Assembly (NCBI RefSeq): GCF_016592435.1
Contig: NZ_AP014545.1
Coordinates: 2,302,693 to 2,366,692 of the forward strand
Reading direction: 5' to 3'
Length of the DNA stretch: 64,000 bases
Source of the DNA: Amphritea japonica ATCC BAA-1530
Lineage (GTDB): Bacteria; Pseudomonadota; Gammaproteobacteria; Pseudomonadales; Balneatricaceae
Part shown: one piece after another, positions 36,559 through 45,492 of the stretch
How positions within the stretch are numbered: position 1 is the stretch's first letter
Layout of the letters: the number at the start of each line of letters is the position of its first letter
Translations under genes and position numbers: made by a program
Notes under the pieces: model-generated
What the model saw: the letters and a program-made list of their open reading frames with translations, nothing else
Told to the model about the DNA's origin: nothing
Databases searched by the model: none

Positions 36559-37422
36559 TTATCTGCGCACTCGTAGAAAGCTGGCAAACCGGGGCACGCC
36601 TTTAGCACTGACGCCAGTATATTTATAGCTTATCTGACTGCCAATAGCAGGTGGATTTTTCCGCTGAGCATCGCTGAATCCTGTGCCTAATTTGAAGCGC
36701 ATTCCATCAGCTGTTTCCACCAGCAATGACCCCAGCATACCTGCATATTTCCCCCTGCCAGGCTGATAACCTATAACTATTGCTTCTGCATCCTGCCATT
36801 TTTTTAGCTTCAGTAAATCAGTACTTCGCCCCTGCTGATAAAGCGCATCTTCATGGTGCAGCATCAGCCCTTCACCGCCACCAGCGACCACCTGCTCTAA
36901 CCAATCCATTAATTCCGACTCACTGGCTATCTGCCGTTGAGGTAGCAGCTGAATCCAATCCCGATCAACCTCATCAACAACACGTCTTAATCGCGTCATT
37001 CGCTGACTAAAAGCACCGGGAAACTGTGGCATATCAAATAACATAAACTTCACCCGTCGCCAGCTATTATCACGTTCCTTATTGTCTCTGGCCGCGCTGC
37101 TTCGGATAAGCGAAGAGACTTTATCAAACTGCCCCCGTCCTATCCATAATTCACCATCCAGTGATTGTTCGGGTAGCGGTGCAATAAACCAGTCCGGCGC
37201 GTCAATACGATAACCCTGGCGGGTTAACAACCGTTTGCCATCCCAATAACCACGTACCCCATCAAGTTTCTCACTAACAAAGTACTCTGAGACCTCAAGC
37301 CCCGAATGGTATAGAGTTGCCAGCTGCAATTTTGGCTTACCAGCTAAGCTTTGAGACGCAGTAAGGATACTGATCAACATGATCAGGCTATTGAATGAGA
37401 TCAGATTATATCGGTGAGACAT
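36559..37422 (-). CDS. Periplasmic ATP-dependent DNA ligase (LigE type)
   Basis: About 287 residues. N-terminal signal-like segment (SFNSLIMLISILTASQSLAG), then a minimal ATP-ligase: motif I SEKLDGVRG (adenylated Lys), LDGELWIG, LFDMPQ, motif IV GEGLMLH and motif V LLKLKKW, then a short OB domain ending VPRFASFLRVRR. LigE enzymes of proteobacteria act outside the cytoplasm and are tied to natural competence or extracellular DNA. ATG at 37422 was chosen because GGGAGG lies 9-10 bases upstream; a frame from 37443 is open. Confidence 0.9.
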   Translation of the reverse strand: MSHRYNLISFNSLIMLISILTASQSLAGKPKLQLATLYHSGLEVSEYFVSEKLDGVRGYWDGKRLLTRQGYRIDAPDWFIAPLPEQSLDGELWIGRGQFDKVSSLIRSSAARDNKERDNSWRRVKFMLFDMPQFPGAFSQRMTRLRRVVDEVDRDWIQLLPQRQIASESELMDWLEQVVAGGGEGLMLHHEDALYQQGRSTDLLKLKKWQDAEAIVIGYQPGRGKYAGMLGSLLVETADGMRFKLGTGFSDAQRKNPPAIGSQISYKYTGVSAKGVPRFASFLRVRR

Positions 37423-37505
37423 AATTTCGCCCTCCCTGAGCAAATAAACGCTGCTTCATCCATGAGCAGGTTGAGAGCTAACCCTAGCAGAAAGACAGAT
37501 TAAGA

Positions 37506-37541
37506 CAAAAAAAACCGGCAGCTGTATTAACAGACACCGGC
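37506..37541 (-). terminator. Terminator of the beta-alanine operon
   Basis: On the minus strand GCCGGTGT-CTGT-TAAT-ACAG-CTGCCGG followed by eight T. The stem has a 3x3 internal mismatch. It lies 168 bases past the mmsA stop. Confidence 0.7.
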
Positions 37542-37708
37542 AAAAGACGCGAATAATAGAAACTCAGGCGTAAAGCGTGTTTCCTTATCGCTCAAAACAA
37601 GAGGAAAGCAAAAAGAAGTCCAGACCGTCATTCTGACTACCAGTGAGCCGCACAGCAACGCTCTGGCAAACCAAACATATTAACGACCTGGTCTATCTCA
37701 CATTGGGA

Positions 37709-39202
37709 TTAGCTTGGGAATGCGAAAGAAACACCTTCACGCACACCACTGGAAGGCCAGCGCTGAGTGATGGTCTTACGCTTAGTGTAAAAACGTACTG
37801 CGTCTGGTCCGTATGCATGCAGGTCACCAAACAGAGAACGCTTCCAGCCACCGAAACTGTGGTAAGACACTGGCACTGGCAGCGGTACGTTAATGCCGAC
37901 CATACCCACCTGAATATTATCAGAGAAGTAACGTGCAGCTTCACCGTCACGGGTAAAGATACAAGTACCGTTACCGTATTCATGATCGTTAATCATCTGC
38001 ATAGCTTCTTCCATAGAATTAGCACGCACCACCTGCAGTACAGGACCGAAAATTTCTTCCTGATAGCTCTTCATCTGAGTAGTTACATTATCGATCAGAG
38101 TAGCACCAACAAAGAAACCTTCTTCGTAGCCTTCCACCTGCGGGTTGCGACCGTCAACAACGATCTTGCAACCATCGGCTTCGGCACTGTCGATATAGCC
38201 ATTAACTTTTTGCTGATGAGCACGAGTAATAACCGGACCAAAATCGTTATCTCGGTTACTGAACTCTCCCACTTTCAGTGGCCCCATCGCTTCTTGCAGT
38301 TTAGCGACCAGGGTATCAGCGGCTTCATCGCCTACGGCAACCGCAACAGACAACGCCATACAACGCTCACCGGAGGAACCAAATGCAGCGCCCAGCAATT
38401 GATTTACAGCGTTATCCATATCCGCATCAGGCATTACAATCGCGTGATTCTTCGCTCCACCCAGTGCCTGGCAGCGCTTGCCGTTGGCATTTGCTGTGCT
38501 GTAAATGTACTCAGCGATCGGCGTAGAACCAACAAAGCTTACTGCTTTAACACGCTCATCAGTCAGCAGTACATCAACGGCTTCCTTGTCACCATTCACG
38601 ACATTAATAACACCATTTGGCAAACCGGCTTCTTGCAGTAACTGAGCAATGTACAAGGTTGAGGATGGATCACGCTCAGACGGTTTCAGTACGAAGGTGT
38701 TACCACACACAATCGCCATGGGGTACATCCACAGTGGCACCATTGCAGGAAAGTTAAACGGCGTAATTCCGGCAACCACGCCCAGGGGCTGAAATTCACT
38801 CCAGGAATCAATGCCCGGACCCACATTACGGCTGTGCTCACCTTTCAATAGCTCAGGCGCGCCGCAAGCGTATTCAACGTTCTCGATGCCTCGCTGCAGC
38901 TCTCCCATCGCATCATGCGCAATCTTACCGTGCTCTTCACCGATCATTTCACAGATCTTGTCCGCATTATCTTCCAGAAGCTGCTTGAATCGGAACATCA
39001 CCGCAGCGCGCCTGGCTGGCGGAGTATTACGCCATGTAGGGAACGCAGCTTCAGCAGCAGCAATCGCCTGTTCAACGGTGCCTGCACATGCAAGATCTAC
39101 CTGCTTAGTTGCAGCACCCGTAGATGGATTGTATACGTCCTGGGAGCGAGATCCATCGATCATCATTTCGCCGTTAATCAGTTGCCCGACAGTGTTAGTC
39201 AT
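37709..39202 (-). CDS. mmsA: CoA-acylating (methyl)malonate semialdehyde dehydrogenase
   Basis: 497 residues. Catalytic Cys in FGSSGERCMALSVAV. The general-base Glu of hydrolytic ALDHs is replaced (LGGAKNHAIVMPDAD), the hallmark of CoA-acylating MmsA/BauC/IolA. It converts malonate semialdehyde to acetyl-CoA or methylmalonate semialdehyde to propionyl-CoA. It lies downstream of a beta-alanine-pyruvate transaminase gene, so malonate semialdehyde (BauC role) is the likely substrate. Confidence 0.93.
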   Translation of the reverse strand: MTNTVGQLINGEMMIDGSRSQDVYNPSTGAATKQVDLACAGTVEQAIAAAEAAFPTWRNTPPARRAAVMFRFKQLLEDNADKICEMIGEEHGKIAHDAMGELQRGIENVEYACGAPELLKGEHSRNVGPGIDSWSEFQPLGVVAGITPFNFPAMVPLWMYPMAIVCGNTFVLKPSERDPSSTLYIAQLLQEAGLPNGVINVVNGDKEAVDVLLTDERVKAVSFVGSTPIAEYIYSTANANGKRCQALGGAKNHAIVMPDADMDNAVNQLLGAAFGSSGERCMALSVAVAVGDEAADTLVAKLQEAMGPLKVGEFSNRDNDFGPVITRAHQQKVNGYIDSAEADGCKIVVDGRNPQVEGYEEGFFVGATLIDNVTTQMKSYQEEIFGPVLQVVRANSMEEAMQMINDHEYGNGTCIFTRDGEAARYFSDNIQVGMVGINVPLPVPVSYHSFGGWKRSLFGDLHAYGPDAVRFYTKRKTITQRWPSSGVREGVSFAFPS

Positions 39203-39375
39203 CTATTTTTACCTTTACTTGAGCCATGCCATCCAAATATGCTGACATGTTTTTATTTTTTACCGCCGTGGCAGTATTGACCTGTTTCAATCGATATTCG
39301 GGAGCATTACGAGCGCAGATCAGAGAGGGCAAAAATTTAAAACGCCCTATGACCTGCACAACAGCTCCCTTGGAA

Positions 39376-40713
39376 TTAATCCAATTCGGAGATAGATTCA
39401 CCCAAGGCATTAATCAGGCTATCAATCTCTCCCAGTTCTGTCGTAAACGGCAGACCCAGTTGAATAGTGTCTCCGCCGTAGCGAACATAAAAGCCTTTCT
39501 CCCAGCACTTCATGGCAATCTGATAAGGACGCAATGCGGGCTCACCCGGTGCCGATTCGATAGTAATACCGGCAGCCAGACCATAGTTGCGAATATCCGC
39601 AACATACTGCGTACCTTTGAGACTATGAACCATCTCCTGGAAGTGGGGTGAAACTGTATTCACACGCTCGATCAGATTGTCCTGAGCCAAAATATCCAGC
39701 GATGCCAAAGCCGCAGCACAGGCCACCGGATGTGCAGAATAGGTGTAGCCATGGGGTAGCTCCAACATATAGTCAGGGCCAGCTTCAGCCATAAAAGTAT
39801 CGTAGATTTCCTGTTTGGCAATCAGCGCACCCATCGGCACCACACCATTAGTCAGCTGCTTGGCGACCGTCATCATATCCGGCGTCACACCAAACTCTTC
39901 CGCTCCGGTATTTGAGCCCATGCGGCCAAAAGCCGTAATAACCTCGTCAAAGATTAAGAGAATATTATGCTTATCACAGATTTCACGCAGTCGCTTCAGG
40001 TAGCCCTTCGGGGGTGGAATCACACCGGCAGAACCCGCCAGTGGCTCAACAATTACTGCCGCGATGTTTGAGGCATCATGCAGAGCAATTTGTTGCTCCA
40101 ACTCTTCTGCCAGATGGGCACCGGTTTCCGGCATCCCCTGGGTAAACAGATTTTCTGGCAACATCGTATGAGGCAAATGAGCCGCGTCAATGCCCTGGCC
40201 ATAAGCTGCCCGGTTAGCACCGATACCGCCAACACTGATACCTCCCCAGTTAACACCGTGGTAGCCTTTAGCCCGGCCAATAAAACGAGTCTTGCTAGCC
40301 AGCCCTTTTTTGCGCCAGTAAGCGCGGGCAATTTTCAGAGCCGTCTCAACCGATTCAGAACCCGAACCGGTAAAAAATACTCGATTCATACCTTCGGGCA
40401 TTAGCTCAGAAATACGATGTGCCAGTTCAAATGATTTGGGGTGGCCAAACTGAAACGCCGGAGAGTAATCAAGCTCCTTCAACTGCCTGCTGACAGCCTC
40501 GGTAATTTCCGGGCGGCTATGACCGGCACCACAAGTCCACAGACCTGACAGACCATCAAAGATCTTACGGCCCTCAGCATCAGTGTAGTAATTCCCTTCA
40601 GCTGACACGATCAGACGAGGGTCCTGCTTAAAACTGCGGTTCGCCGTAAACGGCATCCAGTGTGCATCTAGTTGCGCCTGACTCAGGCCGCAACGTTTGG
40701 TGGTATCAGTCAT
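39376..40713 (-). CDS. bauA: Beta-alanine/omega-amino acid-pyruvate aminotransferase
   Basis: 445 residues. N-terminal LDAHWMPFTANRSFKQDPRL and GLSGLWTCGAGHSRPEI are typical of BauA/omega-APT. PLP lysine in TVAKQLTNGVVPMGA. It makes malonate semialdehyde from beta-alanine and feeds mmsA 173 bases downstream. GAGG precedes the ATG. The leader has an 11-bp hairpin. Divergent LysR gene at 40916. Confidence 0.9.
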   Translation of the reverse strand: MTDTTKRCGLSQAQLDAHWMPFTANRSFKQDPRLIVSAEGNYYTDAEGRKIFDGLSGLWTCGAGHSRPEITEAVSRQLKELDYSPAFQFGHPKSFELAHRISELMPEGMNRVFFTGSGSESVETALKIARAYWRKKGLASKTRFIGRAKGYHGVNWGGISVGGIGANRAAYGQGIDAAHLPHTMLPENLFTQGMPETGAHLAEELEQQIALHDASNIAAVIVEPLAGSAGVIPPPKGYLKRLREICDKHNILLIFDEVITAFGRMGSNTGAEEFGVTPDMMTVAKQLTNGVVPMGALIAKQEIYDTFMAEAGPDYMLELPHGYTYSAHPVACAAALASLDILAQDNLIERVNTVSPHFQEMVHSLKGTQYVADIRNYGLAAGITIESAPGEPALRPYQIAMKCWEKGFYVRYGGDTIQLGLPFTTELGEIDSLINALGESISELD

Positions 40714-40745
40714 AGAACCTCACCTCAATATTGAGCTAATTAACA

Positions 40746-40775
40746 TGGACTGCGTAGTAGGTTTTACGCAGTCCA
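40746..40775. promoter_or_regulatory. Perfect 11-bp hairpin in the leader upstream of the beta-alanine operon
   Basis: TGGACTGCGTA and TACGCAGTCCA around an 8-base loop, 33 bases before the aminotransferase ATG. It could be an operator, an attenuator or a leader RNA structure. No T tract follows in the reading direction of the operon. Confidence 0.55.
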
Positions 40776-40915
40776 CTGGCTAACCACTCTCAGTGTTTAT
40801 GTTGTTATTTTCAGTTGACTCCATTATCGCTAACAACTAAGTTTATTAAATCCATACTTATTTACTTAAAGTTAACTATTAACAAACCTATCAATAGATT
40901 CAAAAAGAGGCGCAC

Positions 40916-41836
40916 ATGTCCCGGCGAGAAAACTTGTTGCCACGCCAACTTGGCGATGCCCATATCCGGCTATTACGTATTTACAAAGCGGTGGTCGAAA
41001 GCGGCGGTTTTTCGGCGGCTGAAGTGGAACTGAATATAAGTCGGCCTGCTATCAGTTTAGCCATATCTGAGCTCGAAAGCCTACTCAATATGCGCCTCTG
41101 TAATCGCGGCCGGGCCGGCTTTGCTTTAACTGAGCAAGGTGAAGAGGTGTACGATGCGACATTGCAATTACTGGGCGGGCTGGAAAACTTTCGCGCACGT
41201 ATCAATGCAATCAATACTGAACTCAAAGGTGAGTTAAATATTGGCATTACCGACAACATGGTCACCGTGCCACAGATGCGTACCACCCGGGCACTTGCCG
41301 CGTTGAAAGAGCGCGGGCCTGAGGTCGCTATTAACATCCGTATGATTCCACCAAAAGATATTGAGTCCGGCGTGTTAGATGGGCAGCTACTGGTCGGTAT
41401 TGTGGCAGAGCAACGCACCCTGCCCGGCCTCAATTACCTGCCTCTGTATGATGAGCAATCGCTACTCTACTGCAGTAACGAACACCCACTGTTTGAAACT
41501 GATAACGATCATTTAAGCGATAGCAAACTGGCTGACTATGATGCAGTGCTACCCGCTTACCCTCAGTCAGCTGAGATAAAACAGCAGCAAGCGATACTGA
41601 AAGCCAGCGCCAGCTCAACCGATCGGGAAGGTATCGCCTTCCTGGTTCTCAGCGGTAGTTACATCGGCTTTCTACCGACCCATTATGCTGAACAATGGGT
41701 CAAAGCTGGGCGACTCAAAGCGATTCAGCCAGACACGCGGAGCTTTACCACTCACTTCACCGCTATCACCCGAAAGGGAGCGCGCAACAATCTGATTCGT
41801 GACGCCTTTATAGAAGAATTAGAAGGCAGTCACTAG
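40916..41836 (+). CDS. LysR family regulator (paralogue 3 of 3, BauR-like position)
   Basis: 306 residues. HTH LRIYKAVVESGGFSAAEVELNISRPAISLAISELESLL and LCNRGRAGFALTEQG. Divergent from the beta-alanine operon, like BauR in Pseudomonas. Very close in HTH to the regulators at 22309 and 26817. Its stop codon TAG is the second to fourth base of a CTAG that opens a structured repeat. Confidence 0.9.
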   Translation: MSRRENLLPRQLGDAHIRLLRIYKAVVESGGFSAAEVELNISRPAISLAISELESLLNMRLCNRGRAGFALTEQGEEVYDATLQLLGGLENFRARINAINTELKGELNIGITDNMVTVPQMRTTRALAALKERGPEVAINIRMIPPKDIESGVLDGQLLVGIVAEQRTLPGLNYLPLYDEQSLLYCSNEHPLFETDNDHLSDSKLADYDAVLPAYPQSAEIKQQQAILKASASSTDREGIAFLVLSGSYIGFLPTHYAEQWVKAGRLKAIQPDTRSFTTHFTAITRKGARNNLIRDAFIEELEGSH

Positions 41837-41887
41837 ACGTGACTTCGCCACTTGCTAGTCGTTAGACGCGGTTGCGCCGCTTGCTAG
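41833..41887 (+). repeat. Structured interspersed repeat, two units (block A)
   Basis: Two tandem units of the form TAGACG-stem-loop-stem-CTTGCTAG. Stems are GTGAC-TTC-GCCAC and GCGGT-TGC-GCCGC. The block starts within the LysR stop codon and ends 26 bases before the NYN gene. It shares the outer sequence with blocks B and D but has different stem sequences. Confidence 0.75.
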
Positions 41888-41913
41888 AAAAGATTAAAAC
41901 CTAAGGAATACCT

Positions 41914-42387
41914 GTGAACCGAATTGCAGTCTTTGTTGACGTACAGAATATCTACTACACCACCCGTCAGGCGTATGGCCAACAGTTTAACTATCGCAAA
42001 CTCTGGCAGAAAATCAGCGCTGAAGGTGAAATTATCATCGCTAATGCCTACGCTATTCACCGGGGTGACGACAGTCAGCTAAAATTTCAGAACGCCCTGA
42101 AACATATCGGTTTTAACATAAAATTAAAGCCTTATATTCAGCGCAGTGATGGCTCGGCAAAGGGTGACTGGGATGTGGGCATCGCCATCGACGTGATGGA
42201 CACGGCCCCGGAAGTAGACACTATTATTCTTCTCTCAGGTGATGGAGATTTTGATCTGCTGCTAGAGCGGGTCAAACGGAAGTACGGCGTAAAAGCTCAG
42301 GTATACGGAGTGCCTGCACTGACAGCTAATTCGCTGATCAGCTCGGCGACCGAATTTTTCCCCATCAGAGAAGAACTGCTTCTTTAA
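41914..42387 (+). CDS. NYN domain (LabA/DUF88-like) putative RNase
   Basis: 157 residues from a GTG with TAAGGA 7 bases upstream. PIN-like NYN fold: RIAVFVDVQNIYYTTRQ (first Asp), then KGDWDVGIAIDVM and TIILLSGDGDFDLLLERVKRK with the conserved acidic residues intact. Family members are predicted metal-dependent ribonucleases. The gene sits alone between two blocks of structured repeats (41833-41887 and 42394-42451), so it looks like a discrete inserted unit. Confidence 0.9.
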   Translation: MNRIAVFVDVQNIYYTTRQAYGQQFNYRKLWQKISAEGEIIIANAYAIHRGDDSQLKFQNALKHIGFNIKLKPYIQRSDGSAKGDWDVGIAIDVMDTAPEVDTIILLSGDGDFDLLLERVKRKYGVKAQVYGVPALTANSLISSATEFFPIREELLL

Positions 42388-42393
42388 AGCAGT

Positions 42394-42452
42394 TGCTAGA
42401 TCGTCGCTTAGCGACTTGCTAGAGGTTAGACGAAGCTTCGCCGCTTGCGAGA
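42394..42452 (+). repeat. Structured interspersed repeat, two units (block B)
   Basis: Unit 3: CTAGATC with stem GTCGC-TTA-GCGAC and CTTGCTAG. Unit 4: GTTAGAC with the weaker stem GAAGC-TTC-GCCGC and CTTGCGAG. It begins 6 bases after the NYN stop. Confidence 0.72.
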
Positions 42453-42490
42453 AAATAACGGCAAATCACTTGTTTTGTTATCTAACCGTT

Positions 42491-42763
42491 TCACACGAAT
42501 CTAATCTGTTTTTTCTTAGGTATAGAAAAGCTGGCAAAGATTGCAGTCACAACACCGATAAGAATAGACAGCATCGCAAAGCCTGGCATTGCGCCGCCGT
42601 GGGATTTAAACACCAATAGGTAGCCCCCTAAGACAACAAAGAGCAAACCCAATAAGACAAATATCTTCGGATTTAAAGCACTTAACCCTGATAGTTTGGC
42701 ACTTTTCACCGTTTTAGATTTAGAGTGAACTGAAGCTTTTCGTTTATGCTTATTTCTAGGCAT
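42491..42763 (-). CDS. Small inner-membrane protein of unknown function
   Basis: About 90 residues. A basic N-terminal tail (MPRNKHKRKASVHSKSKTVK) is followed by two hydrophobic helices (FVLLGLLFVVLGGYLLVF and AMLSILIGVVTAIFASF) and a basic end. GAGGAATTGATC precedes the ATG at 42763. Related small proteins occur in Oceanospirillales, but I cannot name a family. Confidence 0.7.
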   Translation of the reverse strand: MPRNKHKRKASVHSKSKTVKSAKLSGLSALNPKIFVLLGLLFVVLGGYLLVFKSHGGAMPGFAMLSILIGVVTAIFASFSIPKKKQIRFV

Positions 42764-42852
42764 GATCAATTCCTCAAGCTTATGGCTGCGGACTAAAATA
42801 AGACCGTCTGATCGCCTTGTTAGTTTAGTCTACACCAACTCAACAGGCTCAC

Positions 42853-43077
42853 TTAATTCTTTTGATGTACAGGGTTTGAAGCGCAAGACTTGCATATACA
42901 GGCCATGCCTTTCGCTTCGTCAGGTACCTGATTTAACACACCCTCAGGAAAAGTTATTTCGCTGCACCAACAGCTTTCATCAGCACCACAGGAGGCGATA
43001 TTTCCACATCGATTATCTTGCTGGCAGATAGGACAGAGATTGGGATCAATAGTGTTCGGAGTAGTATTCAAAATCAA
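42853..43077 (-). CDS. Cysteine-rich CWC family protein
   Basis: 74 residues with the CWC pattern: CPICQQDNRC, SCWCSEITFPEGVLNQVP and ACICKSCA. Nine cysteines suggest metal binding. The frame appears to start with TTG (AAGAGA upstream). No ATG fits. Function unknown. Confidence 0.8.
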   Translation of the reverse strand: MILNTTPNTIDPNLCPICQQDNRCGNIASCGADESCWCSEITFPEGVLNQVPDEAKGMACICKSCASNPVHQKN

Positions 43078-43407
43078 TCTCTTGCAACTGATAAAGTTGA
43101 TGTGACTTCAAAGCATATTTCTTTCAACATACCCAAAAGTTAACCCGACGAGAGCTACGATATCTATAGTTTATAGCCACTACCTGTCTTTCGCTTCAAC
43201 TGACGGTTTAAGATAGTAGTTGAATTTCGCCAAAACCAACATAGACATGAACTTCTTTAGAACCGGCGTTTTAGCTAAAGACTTGAATCCCTCTTAGCTA
43301 CATTTCTACCTCGCTATAGCTCTTGAACAATCCTTTTCACAGTAGCTGGGCCAGTTCAATGGTAATAACAGTGAAGCTTTCAGCTTCCATTGAGGTGCTG
43401 ATTACTT
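43078..43407. other. 330-base region without a visible gene
   Basis: No frame with coding character, no strong hairpin and no attC-like core were seen. It separates the CWC gene from the GST gene, both on the minus strand, and may hold the CWC promoter. Confidence 0.35.
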
Positions 43408-44253
43408 TTATTCTTTGAACATACCAACAGGAACAGTTCCCATCGGATTAAGGCTCAGGGGGTTATCTCCAACGTGCATAACACTCTTATAATAGTGCTC
43501 CTTAAAACTTCTCAGATTTACCGTATCCCTGAGTTCAGGAATTGAAAGCAATTTGTTTAGGTATGCTGACAAAGCTGAATAGTCCTTTATAAGACGGTAA
43601 GAACATTTAAATAAAGGAAAATATATTTCATCAAAACGCACTAATGTTGCAAAAAGGTAGAGATCACTCTCAGTTATTGTTTTACCAAACAAATAGGTCT
43701 GTTTGCTTAAGCGGCTTTCCATTTCATCTAAAGCGCTAAATACAGCCTTCACTTTTGACTCGTAATCAGCCTGATCTCTGGAAAAGCCGGCTAAGTAAAC
43801 GGCTCGATTAATACTCTCATGAAGCCATTCGTTGAGCTTATCAATTTCATCAGACAGGTCAGTTGGATATAAATCTACTGATAGCTCATGAGCCCCATCC
43901 ATTCCACTGGAAAAATAATGAGTCATCTCGGAAGAGCTAGTCGACAGAATCGATTTCGTTGATAAATCAACGAGCAATGGTACGGAAGGACGATATATCG
44001 CTTTTGGGTCTAAGCGCTCATAAACTGAAGCTAAGTAACTTTCATTAAACGCTGGCTCAGCATCGGGGTCTATTGCCCAGCCTTCAACCTCTTTTACGTT
44101 CTCCATCCAGGTATAACCAACGTTGCCGGATAGCCCGGTTAATTCAAGAGCAGCAATCACGCGGTGACAAAAAGGACAAGCGGATGCCACGTACAGATGC
44201 AAACGGGTGCTTTTATTTGGGGCTGGTATTGTTAGCTTTAGCTCTTTACTCAT
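43408..44253 (-). CDS. Xi-class glutathione S-transferase (glutathionyl-hydroquinone reductase-like)
   Basis: 281 residues. Thioredoxin-fold N-domain with CPFCHR, C-domain GVYKAGF-like VYLAGFSRDQADYESKV, YLFGKTITESDLYLFATLVRFDEIYFPLFKC and the ending HYYKSVMHVGDNPLSLNPMGTVPVG, as in YqjG/ECM4 proteins. Family members usually have CPWAHR, while this one has a second cysteine (CPFC), so glutaredoxin-like chemistry is possible. Accessory position between small unrelated genes. Confidence 0.85.
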   Translation of the reverse strand: MSKELKLTIPAPNKSTRLHLYVASACPFCHRVIAALELTGLSGNVGYTWMENVKEVEGWAIDPDAEPAFNESYLASVYERLDPKAIYRPSVPLLVDLSTKSILSTSSSEMTHYFSSGMDGAHELSVDLYPTDLSDEIDKLNEWLHESINRAVYLAGFSRDQADYESKVKAVFSALDEMESRLSKQTYLFGKTITESDLYLFATLVRFDEIYFPLFKCSYRLIKDYSALSAYLNKLLSIPELRDTVNLRSFKEHYYKSVMHVGDNPLSLNPMGTVPVGMFKE

Positions 44254-44528
44254 TGTAAAAATTCTCGCTCAAGTTTACGCGTCTCTTCATTTTACGACTA
44301 CGAATAATCAGCCCGCTTCCGGATGAAATTCTGGCCAAGATGAATCCCTATCACGCTCACTAATACAGCCGCGGATGGCCTGATTGATCTGGCCGCTTAG
44401 CTATCCTCTCGCTACACAATAGCGGTAAACCTAACTATAGAAGATATCAGAATTCATGCACAAAAATCACAGTTCAAAGCTGTCAGGGCGCCACCCTGGC
44501 TGATGCTGTCTGCCCTTGCCATAGGCAT

Positions 44529-44819
44529 TTATTTGAATGAACTTAAATCAATTTTATGCTCTTCAATAACTTGCTGTACCTGTAGCTTTTTTTGCCCTGC
44601 GGCAACAGCCATTACTTTTGCAATAACCTCTGATACTTCACCCTTTGTCACATCTGCTTTTTTGGCTTGATGAAGATAGTATTTAGTACATGGCTGACAG
44701 TTCATTCCCATCGCAGCAGCTAAACCAACCAACACCTCTGTTCTGGTGTCTAAGTGCTCATTTTCATGAGTCGCTTCATAGAAGGTGTCATAAAGTTCTT
44801 TGTGATGTTTCGTGAGCAT
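44529..44819 (-). CDS. Carboxymuconolactone decarboxylase family protein (AhpD-like)
   Basis: 96 residues. The motif AAAMGMNCQPCTKYYLHQAKKADVTKGEVSEVI has the CxxC and following His of AhpD-type alkylhydroperoxidases. Peroxide or thiol redox defence is the usual role. GGAGGTG lies 6 bases before the ATG. Confidence 0.88.
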   Translation of the reverse strand: MLTKHHKELYDTFYEATHENEHLDTRTEVLVGLAAAMGMNCQPCTKYYLHQAKKADVTKGEVSEVIAKVMAVAAGQKKLQVQQVIEEHKIDLSSFK

Positions 44820-44898
44820 CTGCGCACCTCCATGAAATTTGATAACGTCAAGCCAATGCTTTATGCCTGATTGAGCGCCTTACTATGGCGAATGCCAT

Positions 44899-45474
44899 TT
44901 ATTTGGGCTTTTCCTCATGAACAAGCATTGTCATGTATTTTGTAAATCGTCTTTGTCTGGTTTCGGGTTTCTTTGCACTTGTTAATCCGTAGGCGATAAC
45001 ATAACGACTCGATTTATTAAGTGTTTCATAAAACTTTTTTACATTCGGTTGGCTATCTAATGCCGCTAAAAAGTCCGCTGGCACTTCCATTTCGCTGACT
45101 ACGTAAGCTTGCTGCCAACGGCCATCCGCTTTAGCAGCACGAACAAGTTCGAGCCCTGATTCCATCATCCGGCCCTCACTTATCAACCGTTCCACATGCT
45201 CCGTATTCCTTTTAGACCAGTTACTGCGTGCTTTCCTGGGAGTAATACGTTGAACATAGGTTTGCTCATCCACTGACTTCTTAACCCCATCGATCCAACC
45301 CCAGCAAAGCGCTTCGATCACGACATCATTCCAGGTGACGCTCTGAACCCCGGTATTTTTCTTGAAGATCTTCACCCACAGCTCAGTTTCAACAGCGTGG
45401 TTCGCCCTGAGCCACTCGCCGAGAGCTTGCGGTGTTGCAAATGTCATGATTTTCAATGGATCGGGTTCAGGCAT
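44899..45474 (-). CDS. YdeI/OmpD-associated family protein
   Basis: 191 residues. FATPQALGEWLRANHAVETELWVKIFKKNTG, ALCWGWIDGVKKSVDEQTYVQRITPRKARSNWSKRN and the C-terminal YVIAYGLTSAKKPETRQRRFTKYMTML are diagnostic. E. coli and Bacillus relatives affect resistance to cationic peptides, but the chemistry is unknown. The start is just downstream (minus-strand sense) of the attC-like site, a typical cassette position. Confidence 0.88.
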   Translation of the reverse strand: MPEPDPLKIMTFATPQALGEWLRANHAVETELWVKIFKKNTGVQSVTWNDVVIEALCWGWIDGVKKSVDEQTYVQRITPRKARSNWSKRNTEHVERLISEGRMMESGLELVRAAKADGRWQQAYVVSEMEVPADFLAALDSQPNVKKFYETLNKSSRYVIAYGLTSAKKPETRQRRFTKYMTMLVHEEKPK

Positions 45475-45492
45475 CTGCTTGGATTCTTTTTG

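Noticed and set aside
37643-38641. 332-codon open frame on the plus strand
   Set aside because: It is fully antisense to mmsA, whose protein has all catalytic motifs. The antisense product is low-complexity and has no ribosome site.
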